A DNA stretch of 34,185 bases from a bacterium. GTDB lineage: Bacteria; SZUA-182; DTGQ01. Below, in pieces: positions 1 through 9,188 of the stretch. Under the pieces are notes generated by a model. The model searched no databases, had not been told where the DNA came from, and saw nothing but the letters and a program-made list of their open reading frames with translations. Location of the stretch: contig JAILZY010000032.1 in the NCBI GenBank assembly GCA_023512255.1, positions 1 through 34,185 on the forward strand, given 5' to 3'. Numbering within the stretch: position 1 is the first letter of the stretch; each line of letters opens with the position of its first letter. The translations under genes and the position numbers were made by a program.

Positions 1-2
1 AT

Positions 3-31
3 GTTAACTCACACATTTTGTGAAAGTTAAC
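3..31. other. Stem-loop / inverted repeat at left edge
   Basis: GTTAACT (3-9) pairs with AGTTAAC (25-31), and CAC (12-14) pairs with GTG (20-22), separated by two mismatched pairs, with an ATTTT loop. No T-run follows, so it is not an obvious intrinsic terminator. It could be an operator or the end of an upstream transcription unit outside the window. Positions 32-135 and 254-359 show no gene that I can support. Confidence 0.4.
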
Positions 32-135
32 TGATTGATTTTAAAATGCAATCAAGCATTCGCTCTGGCATAAGGATAAGGTGAGAGCAGCTTTAAGGGT
101 TTTACTAGTTTTACCTTTATTGCCATATTGTTAGT

Positions 136-246
136 GGTTATTTCACTAAATGCATAACACAAGTGCGCAGCGGATCAATTACCCAATCAATTGTAGGTGC
201 GGACATTGTGCTGCCGCAGCTTGCGCATTTTGTTAGCGAAAGGACC
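136..246. repeat. MITE-like repeat family 1, copy A
   Basis: This 111-bp element begins GGTTATTTCACTAA and ends TTAGCGAAAGGACC, whose reverse complement matches the left end at 11 of 14 positions. It is flanked by TGTTAGT (129-135) and AGTTAGT (247-253), a 6/7 match that reads as a target-site duplication. The interior shares blocks with copies at 3953-4064 and 32280-32380: GCAGCGGATCAATTAC, a CAATTGTAGG-like block before GCGG, and TTGCGCA..TTTGTTAG. There is no coding capacity, so it would be non-autonomous. It fills most of the leader of the FN3/Ig gene and could carry regulatory signals. Confidence 0.75.
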
Positions 247-359
247 AGTTAGTTATTGTCATACATATTTGTCAGGTTAAGGGATGAGAAAGAAAAAGGG
301 TTTAATTGGAAGATAAGCCTTCTCTTAATGAAGAGGGGGATTTGAGCAGGTGGATAGGT

Positions 360-3300
360 ATGAGTAGGAAGCTTCTGGTGGCTATTATTGGTATAGTGGT
401 TGTGGTGAGTGGGATAGTATGCTCAGGGCAAGGAATTGGGCAAGCCGGGATTTTTGTTGATTATCAAAAGAGCGGCGTGCAGCTTTCCTGGACCGCCCCT
501 AGTCAGCGAATCAGTGGGGAGAGACTCCTGTCTTCAGAGATTGCGGGCTATAATATCTTTCGAAGTTTGATTGGTGAAGATAATTATCAGAAAATAAATG
601 ACCATCTGATTAAGGACACTCATTACTTCGACCAGAGGATCGAGTGGGGGAAGTGCTATTCTTACACTTTGACTACAGTTGATTATCAAGGGCTTGAGGG
701 GCCTCGATCCCCGATTGTTCAGGCGATTGCGCCCCTTGCTCCTCCATCCAGGTTTGAGGCCTTCGGGGAGAAGAGGAGCGTCAGATTGAGCTGGGATAAA
801 GGTAATAATCCGAGCGTGCGGGGCTATAACATCTACCGCTCGGAGGTATCAGGTCGCGACTATCACCTGATCGCTTCGGTGCTTGATACAGACCATGAAT
901 ACCTAGATCGAGAGGTTGTGGTTGGGAAAAATTATTATTACCTAATCAGGACAGTGGACATTTTCTGGCAGGAAAGTGGGTCATCGCCGGAAGTCGCGGC
1001 TACGCCATTGATTATCAGCCAGCAGGAGCTATCTGCTCTTGAGAAGATCAGCGGTTTGCGAGCTACCATTGATAAGAGCGCAGGCGCTTTGGCCGTTGTT
1101 CTCCAGTGGGAGCCGCTCGCCTTAGAGAATCTGGCTGGCTATAATATCTATCGCCGCCTGCCAAAGGAGATTTCCGCTGCTGGTGAAAAGGAGTTGTCCG
1201 CATATCAGCGGCTCAATGAAGGGCCTGTTCAGAAGACAAGTTTTCGTGATCAAGGGGTTAGAGAGCAGCAAACCTACTTCTATCTTATTGCTGCTGTGGA
1301 CAAAGATGGCCATGAGGCTCGCTTCCCTAGGGAAATTTCGATAACTGTGGCTGATCTTTATATCAATTCTCTGACTGATGACTCCTTAGGGCGGCCATTG
1401 AAAGGGGGAGAATTGCTGACCATCACTATGACCGCAACAGCAGGCAAGCAGGCTACGGCTACCCTTGAAGGAGTGGCTCAGGAGATACCGCTTAAGGAGA
1501 CCGATCAGGAAGGGGTTTACTATGGCCAGTACCGGATAGCGGAAGATATAAGTCGGTCAAATATCGCCTTGATCGGCACCCTACAGGATGAGCAGGGGAA
1601 GAAAATCCATTATGTTTCAGATCGCCCGATCACGATTGATAATCTTGCGCCCCGAGGCATCAGCAGGGCATCGGTAGAGCTGGTCAATGAGGCAGCTCGC
1701 CTGAGCTGGGAGCTTGCGGCTGAGGGAAATGATGATCTTGCCGGGGTGAGGATTTTTCGCTCTCTGGCTAAGGATGGCCAAAGAGGTGGTAACTGCTCAG
1801 CTACAGGACCTAAGGAGTTGATCAGCCAAGATCTTTCCCCTACTATTTGCTCATTTTATGATCGCACGGTTCGTCCCCAGCAAGGGTATTATTACTTTTT
1901 GGTGGCCTACGATCGGGCTGGGAATGAGGCTTGGTTGAAAGATTGTCTGTTTGTGGTTACTCCGATAGATTCTAATCCTCCGAAGATTCAATCGGTTGAG
2001 GAACTAAGCTCACCTGGCACCAAGCGGCTTGGAGATCTCATTCGGATTCAGATGCTTGGCGAGCCTGGCGCGCAGGGGAGATTTTCAATCGGCCACAGAA
2101 TTCAGCAGCCGTTTCAGGAAGTGAGGCCGGGAAAATACCTTGGAGAATACAAGGTTCAGCCGGGGGATGATCTAGAAAATGAGCCGGTGGTGGCAGAGCT
2201 GGTCGATGAGTCGAATAACCGCTCTGTCCTGACCACAGAGGTTAGAATCTCTATTGACACTAGCGCTGAGGCAAGCAGGCCGCCGCAGATTAAGGCTGTT
2301 GAGCACAATGCCTTTCAGGTGGCAGGTCTTGATCCCTTGGTAGCCGGAGATACCTTGCGGATTTCAGCTCAAGGTGATCCGGGTTGTGCGGCCTATGCGG
2401 ATATAGGGGCCTTGGTTATTCAATCAGGGCAGGAGGCAGGGGTTGAATTGAGCTGGGATGGGGAAGAAAAGGTTTTGTTTGGACGTACAGGCAGTGCTCT
2501 TTCTTCGTACCGGATTTATTCTCAGCCCGATGTTTCTCCCATGTTAGTCTTTTTGCCCGGTGAGGCTTTGCCGCCAGCCCGGCGGCTAGTGAAAGAGCTT
2601 CCGGCTGGAGCTACCTCCTTTAGGCTTTCTGATTATCAAGGAGGGTATTTGTCTGTAGTCGCCAGGAAAAGTGGCGGAGATGAATACACTATTCTTACGC
2701 CAAGGCTGAACATCCCCTTGACTGAGATCAGGCCTGGTTTTTATGAGGGTACCTACAGGGTCCAGCAAGGAGACCGTATTCGGCAGGGGAAAGTGATTGC
2801 CTATCTGGTTAGTCGGCAGGGTGAGCGGTCAGCTCCTTTTGAGGCGAGCGGTCTGGTTACGATTGATACATCTGTAGCCATAGCTGTAGTGCCTAAGGAG
2901 AAATGTCTTAAGGCTGATGGGAAAGCCAGGACCGAGGTTAGGATTGAGCTCAGCAATGCCAGACAGATCGGTCTTGCTGACCGTGAAATCGCCGTAGAGC
3001 TGTTTACTACTGATGAATATACAGGCATTGCTGGAGTTGGCCGGTTTGATGAAAACAAATATGGGTATGTGGATAATTTTTATCAACTGGTTACTGATTT
3101 TGGAGGCAAGGTCGATATTCCCTATGTTTCAGGGCTGGCAGCCAAAACGGTGATCATTCGAGCCAGGGATGTGAAAACCGGCTGTGTTGGGGTTGGCTAT
3201 ATCACCTCCTATATCGAAGGGTTGATCAATATTCACCTGATTGATCCGCCTGCCCGTGAGCGCCTGAGAGGGCTTCAGGCTGAGCCGACCCTTGTGGTCT

Positions 3301-3905
3301 GGGCTGATCAGGAGTGGCTGACAGCAGATGGTGGGCATAGCCGAACAATGATTCATGCTAAAGCCCTTGACAGAGAGGGGAAGCCTTTGGAAGGGCACCG
3401 GATGAGCTTTTCTATTACCTCAGGCGAGGGTCGAATTGAGGAGATACAGCCTATTACTAGCCGCTCAGGGGAGGCTCAGGCGCGATATATTGCCGGCCGG
3501 CATATCGGTACAGTGGAAATTACGGTGGTTGATACGGCCGCCGGATTGAGCCGAAAGGTTTATATTGTGCTAAGAAGCGATGCTCCGGCCAAAATGGTGA
3601 TTGAGGCTGCTCCTCAGTCGATTTGGGCTGACGGAGCAAGCAGTTGTGATCTGACCATTCGGGTTGGAGATATGAATGATAACCCCAGCCGGGGGATCCC
3701 ATTGGAAGTTGAAATTATCCAGGGTGAGGGCAAATTAATTATCTTGGATAAGGAACTAGTTACTGATTTTCATGGAGAGTGCCGGCTGAAATATTTGGCT
3801 GGGACCAAGCCTGAGACAGTAACTATTCGAGCTAGGGCGAGATCAACCGTTCCTGATTCGTCAATGTTAGAGAAGGTTCGGGTTGCTGAAAAGGGTATGT
3901 ATTAA
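360..3905 (+). CDS. Large secreted protein with fibronectin type III and invasin-like Ig domains
   Basis: The protein is 1181 aa from ATG 360, which follows an AGCAGGTGG-like ribosome site. An in-frame TTG at 306 would add 18 polar residues ahead of the signal peptide and is less likely. The N-terminus has a basic start and a hydrophobic stretch (LLVAIIGIVVVVSGIV), typical of Sec export. Counting from ATG 360, FN3-like modules lie near residues 32-125, 126-217, 228-330 and 430-535, each with the LSW..(G)YNIYRS..YYYLI pattern. Three beta-rich segments follow with the recurring turn RPGxYxGxYxVQxGD. The last 320 residues hold three invasin/intimin-type (Big_1-like) modules with a K/L-ADG core and ending TV.I.A. 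No enzyme motif is visible. A role in surface display, adhesion or scaffolding next to the beta-barrel gene is inference. Confidence 0.75.
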   Translation: MSRKLLVAIIGIVVVVSGIVCSGQGIGQAGIFVDYQKSGVQLSWTAPSQRISGERLLSSEIAGYNIFRSLIGEDNYQKINDHLIKDTHYFDQRIEWGKCYSYTLTTVDYQGLEGPRSPIVQAIAPLAPPSRFEAFGEKRSVRLSWDKGNNPSVRGYNIYRSEVSGRDYHLIASVLDTDHEYLDREVVVGKNYYYLIRTVDIFWQESGSSPEVAATPLIISQQELSALEKISGLRATIDKSAGALAVVLQWEPLALENLAGYNIYRRLPKEISAAGEKELSAYQRLNEGPVQKTSFRDQGVREQQTYFYLIAAVDKDGHEARFPREISITVADLYINSLTDDSLGRPLKGGELLTITMTATAGKQATATLEGVAQEIPLKETDQEGVYYGQYRIAEDISRSNIALIGTLQDEQGKKIHYVSDRPITIDNLAPRGISRASVELVNEAARLSWELAAEGNDDLAGVRIFRSLAKDGQRGGNCSATGPKELISQDLSPTICSFYDRTVRPQQGYYYFLVAYDRAGNEAWLKDCLFVVTPIDSNPPKIQSVEELSSPGTKRLGDLIRIQMLGEPGAQGRFSIGHRIQQPFQEVRPGKYLGEYKVQPGDDLENEPVVAELVDESNNRSVLTTEVRISIDTSAEASRPPQIKAVEHNAFQVAGLDPLVAGDTLRISAQGDPGCAAYADIGALVIQSGQEAGVELSWDGEEKVLFGRTGSALSSYRIYSQPDVSPMLVFLPGEALPPARRLVKELPAGATSFRLSDYQGGYLSVVARKSGGDEYTILTPRLNIPLTEIRPGFYEGTYRVQQGDRIRQGKVIAYLVSRQGERSAPFEASGLVTIDTSVAIAVVPKEKCLKADGKARTEVRIELSNARQIGLADREIAVELFTTDEYTGIAGVGRFDENKYGYVDNFYQLVTDFGGKVDIPYVSGLAAKTVIIRARDVKTGCVGVGYITSYIEGLINIHLIDPPARERLRGLQAEPTLVVWADQEWLTADGGHSRTMIHAKALDREGKPLEGHRMSFSITSGEGRIEEIQPITSRSGEAQARYIAGRHIGTVEITVVDTAAGLSRKVYIVLRSDAPAKMVIEAAPQSIWADGASSCDLTIRVGDMNDNPSRGIPLEVEIIQGEGKLIILDKELVTDFHGECRLKYLAGTKPETVTIRARARSTVPDSSMLEKVRVAEKGMY

Positions 3906-3952
3906 CCACCAGCCGCAATTGTAAATACTCATATTTTCCCTGGAGATTAACT

Positions 3953-4064
3953 GGTCTTTTTGCTAAGTGCGTAACACAAGTGGGCAGCGGATCAATTACG
4001 CTAAGCAATTGTAGGGGCGGCCTTTAGGTCTTTCCAAATTGCGCACTTTGTTAGCGAGAGAACC
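3953..4064. repeat. MITE-like repeat family 1, copy B
   Basis: This 112-bp element has ends GGTCTTTTTGCTAA and TTAGCGAGAGAACC (10/14 complementary). It is flanked on both sides by an identical ATTAACT heptamer (3946-3952 and 4065-4071), which is the clearest target-site duplication of the three copies. It occupies the gap between the FN3/Ig gene and the beta-barrel gene. Its right half contributes in-frame codons ahead of the likely start of the barrel gene. Confidence 0.8.
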
Positions 4065-4110
4065 ATTAACTATTTATTTAGGAAGGGATTATTGTTCATT
4101 GGGGAGATGT

Positions 4111-5760
4111 GTGACTGAGAGAAGCCAGGTTTTGCTCGTAGTTTTCATCGCTCTTGCCCTTGCTTTCGCCAGACCAGGGTATAGCCAGCAGATCAGGTTG
4201 GGCGTAGATTATCTTTACGAAAAACGGCAGGAGCCAGATAATAAGAATGAAAATAATTTTATTCAGACCTATGACCTTATTCTGGAAAAGACCCTCCGTC
4301 CGCTTTACGATTTGAGGTTCAAATTTCAGTTTCGATCCGAGCAGGGAGATGAGAGGCGGGATCGGTTGCAGAATTTGCCATCGCTTTCCCTGAATCTAGG
4401 AAATGAGGTTGTGAGGCTGAATTCAGGGTTCAGCAAGGATAGTATCCGCGAGCAGGATATGGATTATGATTTAACCAGGGGGCACTCAACCTTTATGTGG
4501 AGTCCTTTTCGTTTGCCAAGGTTTACCGTTCAATACCGGAGTGAGAAAAGAGACATGGGTGAAGAAGAAGGTAGCGGAAAGGAAAAAGGAGTGCTGGTCA
4601 GAGAGGATTATGATCTAGCAGTAGGAATCTTTACCCTAAGCCACAGCTATGCTGTGGAGAAAGAGAGGGTTCGGGATGAGGATCCCCTAGATAGTCGAAA
4701 CAGTGCGCTGGCCGAAGAGGAGGAGTATCATAATTATGATCTCTATAATCGCGGTCAGATAAATTATCAATTTTCTGCTCTGGACTCACGGCTTTATTTA
4801 AATTCCAGCTATGAGTTATCACATCATGATAAAAGGGATGAGGAGGCCAAAAACAGCTATCGACTGCTTGAGCAGAAAGCAAATTTCCGCTTCTCTGGCC
4901 TGCCAAGTCACACTACGGCTGTGCACTATAACCTGGTCTTAGGAGAGGCCCAGAAATGGTCAGAGGATGATCGGCAAAGGAGCGTGGGGAATAATATTAG
5001 GACCGAGATACTTCCCCTGAGGCATCTTAAGACTATTCTGGAGGCAAGTCACGATAATCAGTGGGAAACAAAAGATGATGAGCGACACAGCGTGTTAACC
5101 TATGGTCTGCGACTTGAGCCGCAGATTCCAGGTTTGCTGCTTGATCCGAATATCCCCATGCCGCCGCTTAAAACCTCACTTTTGTTAAGTAGTTCCTTGA
5201 GCAAGAATAATGGACAGCCTGAGTATCGGACTAACTCGGCCTTGTTGAAAGGCTCGACGGAAATTTATCCCGGCGTCGAGGTTCGGACCGATTTTGAGTT
5301 GATCAATACCAAAGATTATCAGGATCGGGACAAGAAATGGGAGGAGGAGATTAAAATTGACACTAGTTTCGCCCTGAGAGATGATCTTAAGTATTATCTT
5401 CGGGATGAAAACCGGTGGACGCAGTTTGATCAGGGTGGGGGAGTCTCATCAGTGAACACCTTCGAGGGAGAGCTTTGGCATATGATTACCTACCGGCCGG
5501 CAGACCAGTTGTTTTTAACCCTGGATAACAAGATTGAGTATGGGGATATTAAGAATAAATATTATAATTACCGGATCGGTTGGGTTCCGGTACCGAAATT
5601 ACGGATCGAGGCTCGCTATCAGACTGCCGAGGAAACAAAAGATAAGTATTTTTCGAGTGAGTTGAATATTAATATGACCAGGACCTTAAAGTTAAGAATA
5701 AAATATACCTATCCATCAGACGATCAGGTGATCTCTTTCAGATTCACCCTGAAAACTTAA
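4111..5760 (+). CDS. Predicted outer-membrane beta-barrel protein
   Basis: The protein is 549 aa from GTG 4111, preceded by GGGGAG at 4101-4106. An upstream in-frame TTG at 4039 lies inside a repeat element and would precede the signal peptide, so I reject it. The N-terminus (VLLVVFIALALAFARPGYSQQ) is a clear signal peptide with a likely cleavage after YSQ. The mature part alternates short amphipathic strands with charged, Asp/Glu/Arg/Lys-rich turns. It ends in an alternating aromatic strand (VISFRFTLK), like the C-terminal beta-signal recognised by BamA. There are no CXXCH motifs. The family is not recognised. Proximity to multihaem cytochromes suggests the barrel of a porin-cytochrome conduit, analogous to MtrB/PioB-type barrels, but no homology is visible, so that role is inference. 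Confidence 0.7.
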   Translation: MTERSQVLLVVFIALALAFARPGYSQQIRLGVDYLYEKRQEPDNKNENNFIQTYDLILEKTLRPLYDLRFKFQFRSEQGDERRDRLQNLPSLSLNLGNEVVRLNSGFSKDSIREQDMDYDLTRGHSTFMWSPFRLPRFTVQYRSEKRDMGEEEGSGKEKGVLVREDYDLAVGIFTLSHSYAVEKERVRDEDPLDSRNSALAEEEEYHNYDLYNRGQINYQFSALDSRLYLNSSYELSHHDKRDEEAKNSYRLLEQKANFRFSGLPSHTTAVHYNLVLGEAQKWSEDDRQRSVGNNIRTEILPLRHLKTILEASHDNQWETKDDERHSVLTYGLRLEPQIPGLLLDPNIPMPPLKTSLLLSSSLSKNNGQPEYRTNSALLKGSTEIYPGVEVRTDFELINTKDYQDRDKKWEEEIKIDTSFALRDDLKYYLRDENRWTQFDQGGGVSSVNTFEGELWHMITYRPADQLFLTLDNKIEYGDIKNKYYNYRIGWVPVPKLRIEARYQTAEETKDKYFSSELNINMTRTLKLRIKYTYPSDDQVISFRFTLKT

Positions 5761-5781
5761 ATTTTAAGGAGGGCATAGCCA

Positions 5782-6375
5782 GTGTCTGTGAGAAATGTGT
5801 TGACCAGCGGCTCTATGGCCGTCATTATCATGAGCATTGTTCTTTGTATTGCTGGATGCGGTGGGGTCAAACCCAAGGTTTACGTGAATCCGAACACGAA
5901 TTTTGGCTTTATCAAGCGAGTTGCCGTGCTTCCTTTCGAGAATCTTACCTCCGACCGCTTTGCTGACAAAAAGGTGCGGGATGTATTCGTTACCTCACTT
6001 TTGTCTACTAAAGTGATCGATGTGCCGGAGCTTGGGGAGGTTTTAAAGGCTTTGGAATCTCAGGGAATTACTACCCCGGAGGCGATAACTGGGGAAGTAG
6101 CCAAGTCCCTAGGGCAGATTTTGGGTGTTCAGGGTCTGGTGCTAGGGACAGTTGAGGAGTATGCGGTTAATCGGACTATGGCTGGATCAGTGCCTGAGAT
6201 TGCGGTCAGTCTGCGAATGATTGATGCCAAGACAGGAAATATTATCTGGTCAGTCAGCCATACAGAAAAAGGAGGCCGCATCTTGCCGACCGTATTTGGC
6301 ATCGGCGAGGATACGCTCAGTGAGGTAACTGTTAAGGCTGCCAAAAGAATTGTGGACACTCTGGTTTACGAATGA
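5782..6375 (+). CDS. CsgG/LpoB-like periplasmic lipoprotein (1 of 3)
   Basis: The protein is 197 aa from GTG 5782, with a strong AAGGAGGG ribosome site 8 nt upstream. It has a signal peptide ending in lipobox IAGC, so it is a predicted lipoprotein. The conserved core is RVAVLPFENLTSD followed by ALESQGITTPE, GVQGLVLGTVEEY and SLRMIDAKTGNIIWS. This is the pattern of the CsgG/LpoB/GNA1162-type alpha-beta fold, in which small lipoproteins assemble into or attach to envelope machines. The gene sits 21 nt after the beta-barrel gene and overlaps the next gene by 4 nt, so co-translation is likely. The specific function is unknown; outer-membrane assembly or secretion with the barrel is inference. 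Confidence 0.75.
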   Translation: MSVRNVLTSGSMAVIIMSIVLCIAGCGGVKPKVYVNPNTNFGFIKRVAVLPFENLTSDRFADKKVRDVFVTSLLSTKVIDVPELGEVLKALESQGITTPEAITGEVAKSLGQILGVQGLVLGTVEEYAVNRTMAGSVPEIAVSLRMIDAKTGNIIWSVSHTEKGGRILPTVFGIGEDTLSEVTVKAAKRIVDTLVYE

Positions 6376-6971
6376 CTGGAAATCAGCTTATGAGCACCTA
6401 CCAAAAGCTTTATCTTGGGGTCATCCTGCTGCTGCTTATCTTGGGAATTCCCCTTGGGAAGGGAGGCTATTGTTTTGCGGCTGGAGCTGACCCCAAGGCC
6501 AAGGTTTTAACCAGACTGGCCATTCTGCCTTTTGAGAACTTAAGCGGCCAGTTTGGGGCTAGCGAAGCGGTTATGGCTGGCCTGGTGAGCGCTCTGCAAA
6601 AAGAGTTTTCCCTCATTTCTGCCGAAGAGGTAGAGAAAACCCTGGTCGAATTGAAGGTCAGGCATACGGGATTTCTTACTAGCGGACAGATTATTGATCT
6701 TGGTCAGCGGCTTAAGGTTGAAGTTGTGCTGATGGGAATAGTTGATACCTATCGGCAGGTGCCTGCTCCCGAGGTGTCGTTTTTTTGCGCTTTAGCCTCA
6801 ACCAAGGAGAGTGCGCCCATTCTATGGTCAAACTATTTTTGTGCGGCCGGACAGGAGCAGCTCTATCTGCTGCAAAGAAACCGAGATATCAAATGGTCAT
6901 CATTAATCCACCGTGTGGCCGAAGATTTTGTCCGTTCTTTACCGAAAAATAGAGAAAGAGAAAAAGATTGA
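6372..6971 (+). CDS. CsgG/LpoB-like exported protein (2 of 3)
   Basis: The protein is 199 aa and starts at an ATG inside an ATGA overlap with the preceding gene's stop. Its N-terminal hydrophobic stretch (LYLGVILLLLILGIPLG) looks like a signal peptide or anchor. The cleavage region contains YCFAAG but no good lipobox. The core LAILPFENLSGQFGA and the later VEVVLMGIVDTY match the same positions of its neighbours, so it is a diverged paralogue. The usual motif of the last strand (D.xTGxxxWS) is degraded to ESAPILWSNYF. This suggests it has a different role, or partner, from the other two copies. Confidence 0.7.
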   Translation: MTGNQLMSTYQKLYLGVILLLLILGIPLGKGGYCFAAGADPKAKVLTRLAILPFENLSGQFGASEAVMAGLVSALQKEFSLISAEEVEKTLVELKVRHTGFLTSGQIIDLGQRLKVEVVLMGIVDTYRQVPAPEVSFFCALASTKESAPILWSNYFCAAGQEQLYLLQRNRDIKWSSLIHRVAEDFVRSLPKNREREKD

Positions 6972-7612
6972 ATCGGTCAATAATATCGAGAGCAAGAAAA
7001 TTAATAGCCAAAGAGAGCTTGGTCTACGCCACGCTGCCGGCTTGGACTATTATTATTATTGTTGTGGCTATGGGCGCCGTGGCTGGCTGTGGTGTCCCGC
7101 GGCCGAGAGAGCAGACGGCAGTGGCTGTGCACAGAGATAGGCTGCGGCAGATCAAGCGGATCGTTGTCTTGCCATTTTATAATTTGAGCGAGCGGATTGA
7201 TGCCGAGATTATAGTAGGCAATATCTTGATCAGTGAGCTTTCGCGGTCTGGGAGATTTTCCCCAGTCAAGTACGGGGATGTGCAGGAATTTTTGCGGCAG
7301 CAAAAGATTCAATCTACCGAAACGGCTACCACAGAGCTACTGAAAGCTCTGCGAGATCGCTTTTCGGCACAGGCCGTTATGCTGGGGACGATCATTACCT
7401 ATAGGGAATGGAGCCCTGAGCGGGGCGATAAGCAGCCTGCTATGGTGGAGATCTCGGCTAGGCTTTTGGATTGTGAAACCGGACAGACTCTCTGGTTTGC
7501 CCGCCAAAAGAGAGATGGGCAGAGGGAGAAGATACTTTTTGATTTTGGCGAGAGCAGGTTCTGTTCTCAGCTTGTGCAGAAGGTGGTGAGGGAATTTGTA
7601 GACAGCCTCTGA
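6968..7612 (+). CDS. CsgG/LpoB-like periplasmic lipoprotein (3 of 3)
   Basis: The protein is 214 aa from a TTG at 6968 that overlaps the previous stop by 4 nt, after a purine-rich tract. The signal segment (IIIIVVAMGAVAGC) ends in lipobox VAGC. The core RIVVLPFYNLSERI, AQAVMLGTIITY and ISARLLDCETGQTLWFA is the same arrangement as in the two preceding genes, with the DxxTGxxxW strand retained. The three adjacent paralogues most likely arose by tandem duplication and then diverged, as identity outside the core is low. The start is less certain than for the first copy because no ATG lies nearby in frame. Confidence 0.7.
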   Translation: MNRSIISRARKLIAKESLVYATLPAWTIIIIVVAMGAVAGCGVPRPREQTAVAVHRDRLRQIKRIVVLPFYNLSERIDAEIIVGNILISELSRSGRFSPVKYGDVQEFLRQQKIQSTETATTELLKALRDRFSAQAVMLGTIITYREWSPERGDKQPAMVEISARLLDCETGQTLWFARQKRDGQREKILFDFGESRFCSQLVQKVVREFVDSL

Positions 7613-7732
7613 TGAGAGGCTAAAGAGCTTTAATCTTGAATAAGGAAGCGCGAAGGCTCTTTGAGCGATATTCTTGGCGTGGTGGCAGGTTTTGGGATAA
7701 CAACGATGAGGTGGGGAGCTCAGGTGGTTATC

Positions 7733-8572
7733 ATGCCAAATTACTTCAAAAGGCTAACAGTATCCATTTTGGTCATGTCGGGAGCCTGCTGTGCGGCTAT
7801 TGGCTTCATCAGGCTCACCCGGGTTCTTAGCGCTTCTGCCGAGGCTACCTCTTCAGAAAGCGAGTGTGTATCATGCCATGAAAAGGTGTTTGATCATCTG
7901 CCATCTGAGAGTGTGCATAGGCCCTTTGAGGAGAAAAAGTGCTTTCACTGTCACCAGTTTCAGTTTCCTTCGCGGACAGAACACTCTTTCACCTTCCCGC
8001 AGCTTGCTTTTGATCATACCTTCTCTTTTCGTCTGAAGGGGATGGGAAATCCATCGCTGGTGTCAGCGATCTACTCTTTTTCTCCCAAGGAGATTGACAT
8101 CAATGGCGCGGCTGTGAATTTTCCTGGCACAGAAGATTTTCCCCTCATTGAGATTATCAGGGATGTTCATCGGCCTGAGGTCCTTTCGCTCAGGTGGAGG
8201 ACGAGCGAGCCTAAGCGGTGTATGGTGGAGTGGGGGGAGCAGCCTAGTTTTGGGCAGTCAGGGGCGATGGATCAGGTTCAATCGGCTCACGCTGAAAGAT
8301 TACCCCTTGGGGTAGAGATTGGCATTAATGCCTGCTATCAGTGTCATCCGAAAAGTAAGCTTGGGGTATCTCATCCGGTCAATGTTTTGCCTTCTCAGAA
8401 GATCAAGGAAAAGATGAAAATGGCCGGGTTGCCAACTGGAAAAGGTGGGCTGCTGCTGTGTGTTACCTGCCACATTCCCCATGCCAGCAGCCAAAGCTTT
8501 CTTGGCCGCAGGGCGGTTAGTGAGGAATTGTGCGTGGCCTGCCATTCGAAGGAAATTTATAATCCGCAGTGA
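7733..8572 (+). CDS. Five-haem c-type cytochrome with paired CXXCH motifs
   Basis: The protein is 279 aa from ATG 7733. In-frame starts at 7706 (ATG) and 7661 (TTG) are possible, but the signal segment (LTVSILVMSGACCAAIGFI) fits the shortest form best. There are five CXXCH sites: CVSCH, CFHCH, CYQCH, CVTCH and CVACH. The last two are separated by the HxPHAS spacing of the doubled-CXXCH family. Between sites 2 and 3 lies about 110 residues without haem sites, including LSLRWRTSEPKRCMVEWG, which resembles a fibronectin-like or receptor-type strand pattern. The gene begins about 120 nt after the lipoprotein trio and is the first cytochrome gene of the region. It is predicted to be periplasmic or outer-membrane-associated. 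Confidence 0.8.
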   Translation: MPNYFKRLTVSILVMSGACCAAIGFIRLTRVLSASAEATSSESECVSCHEKVFDHLPSESVHRPFEEKKCFHCHQFQFPSRTEHSFTFPQLAFDHTFSFRLKGMGNPSLVSAIYSFSPKEIDINGAAVNFPGTEDFPLIEIIRDVHRPEVLSLRWRTSEPKRCMVEWGEQPSFGQSGAMDQVQSAHAERLPLGVEIGINACYQCHPKSKLGVSHPVNVLPSQKIKEKMKMAGLPTGKGGLLLCVTCHIPHASSQSFLGRRAVSEELCVACHSKEIYNPQ

Positions 8573-8615
8573 GAAAAAAGCCAGACCATCTCAATCCAAG
8601 AGATAGGAGAGCGAA

Positions 8616-9188
8616 ATGGAGCATATCCAACAAAAGAGAAAATGGCTTAATCCCGGAATAAAAAGGCAGATGCAGCGGTGGATTTTAAGCCGGATTTTGC
8701 TCATTGTGGTTATCTCCTCCCTGATCAGCGGCCTTATTTTTTACGGCTACAGCAGTCGGACAATCGATTCAACCTACAAGCAGTTTCATATTCAATTGCA
8801 TAATATGCGGCAGGTCTTGCTCCCCTGGACCCTGCTGGCTCTTGGTCTTGGTGGGTTAGCCGCTTTTATGGCGGCACTATTTTATCCTCAAAAGATAGCC
8901 GGCCCTATCTATCGGCTAGAGCAGAGAATACGAAATATCGCTCTTGGGGATCTGAGAGAGGAGATTCGGCTGCGAGCAAACGATGAGCTGCAGGATTTGG
9001 CCAGAGAGATCAATCAGATGGGGGAAAGATTGCGGGAGCGGCTGCTTGAGGCCAAAGAGGTGTCCTTGCGGCTTGATAGTCTGATTCGGGAAGAGCTTGC
9101 TGGCTGCTGTTCGTCAGATGATGTGGTCAGCAGGCTACAGCATGAGAGCAGCAAGCTGAGAAAACTCTTCGATGATTTTACTCTATAG
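8616..9188 (+). CDS. Membrane protein with HAMP domain and no output domain
   Basis: The protein is 190 aa from ATG 8616, with AGGAGA about 6 nt upstream. Two transmembrane helices (residues about 25-46 and 68-90) bracket only about 20 periplasmic residues. They are followed by a HAMP linker at about 92-145 (PIYRLEQRIRNIALGDL...DELQDLAREINQMGERL), in which the P, the first-helix glutamate pattern and DEL are recognisable. The tail is a coiled coil ending at residue 190. No methyl-accepting, kinase or cyclase domain follows. The sensory loop is too small to be a classical ligand domain. A stand-alone HAMP protein may pass a membrane signal to a partner; the partner is unknown. Confidence 0.75.
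   Translation: MEHIQQKRKWLNPGIKRQMQRWILSRILLIVVISSLISGLIFYGYSSRTIDSTYKQFHIQLHNMRQVLLPWTLLALGLGGLAAFMAALFYPQKIAGPIYRLEQRIRNIALGDLREEIRLRANDELQDLAREINQMGERLRERLLEAKEVSLRLDSLIREELAGCCSSDDVVSRLQHESSKLRKLFDDFTL

Noticed and set aside
4039-4110. Upstream TTG start for the beta-barrel gene
   Set aside because: It lies within MITE copy B, adds residues before the signal peptide and lacks a ribosome site; GTG 4111 follows GGGGAG.
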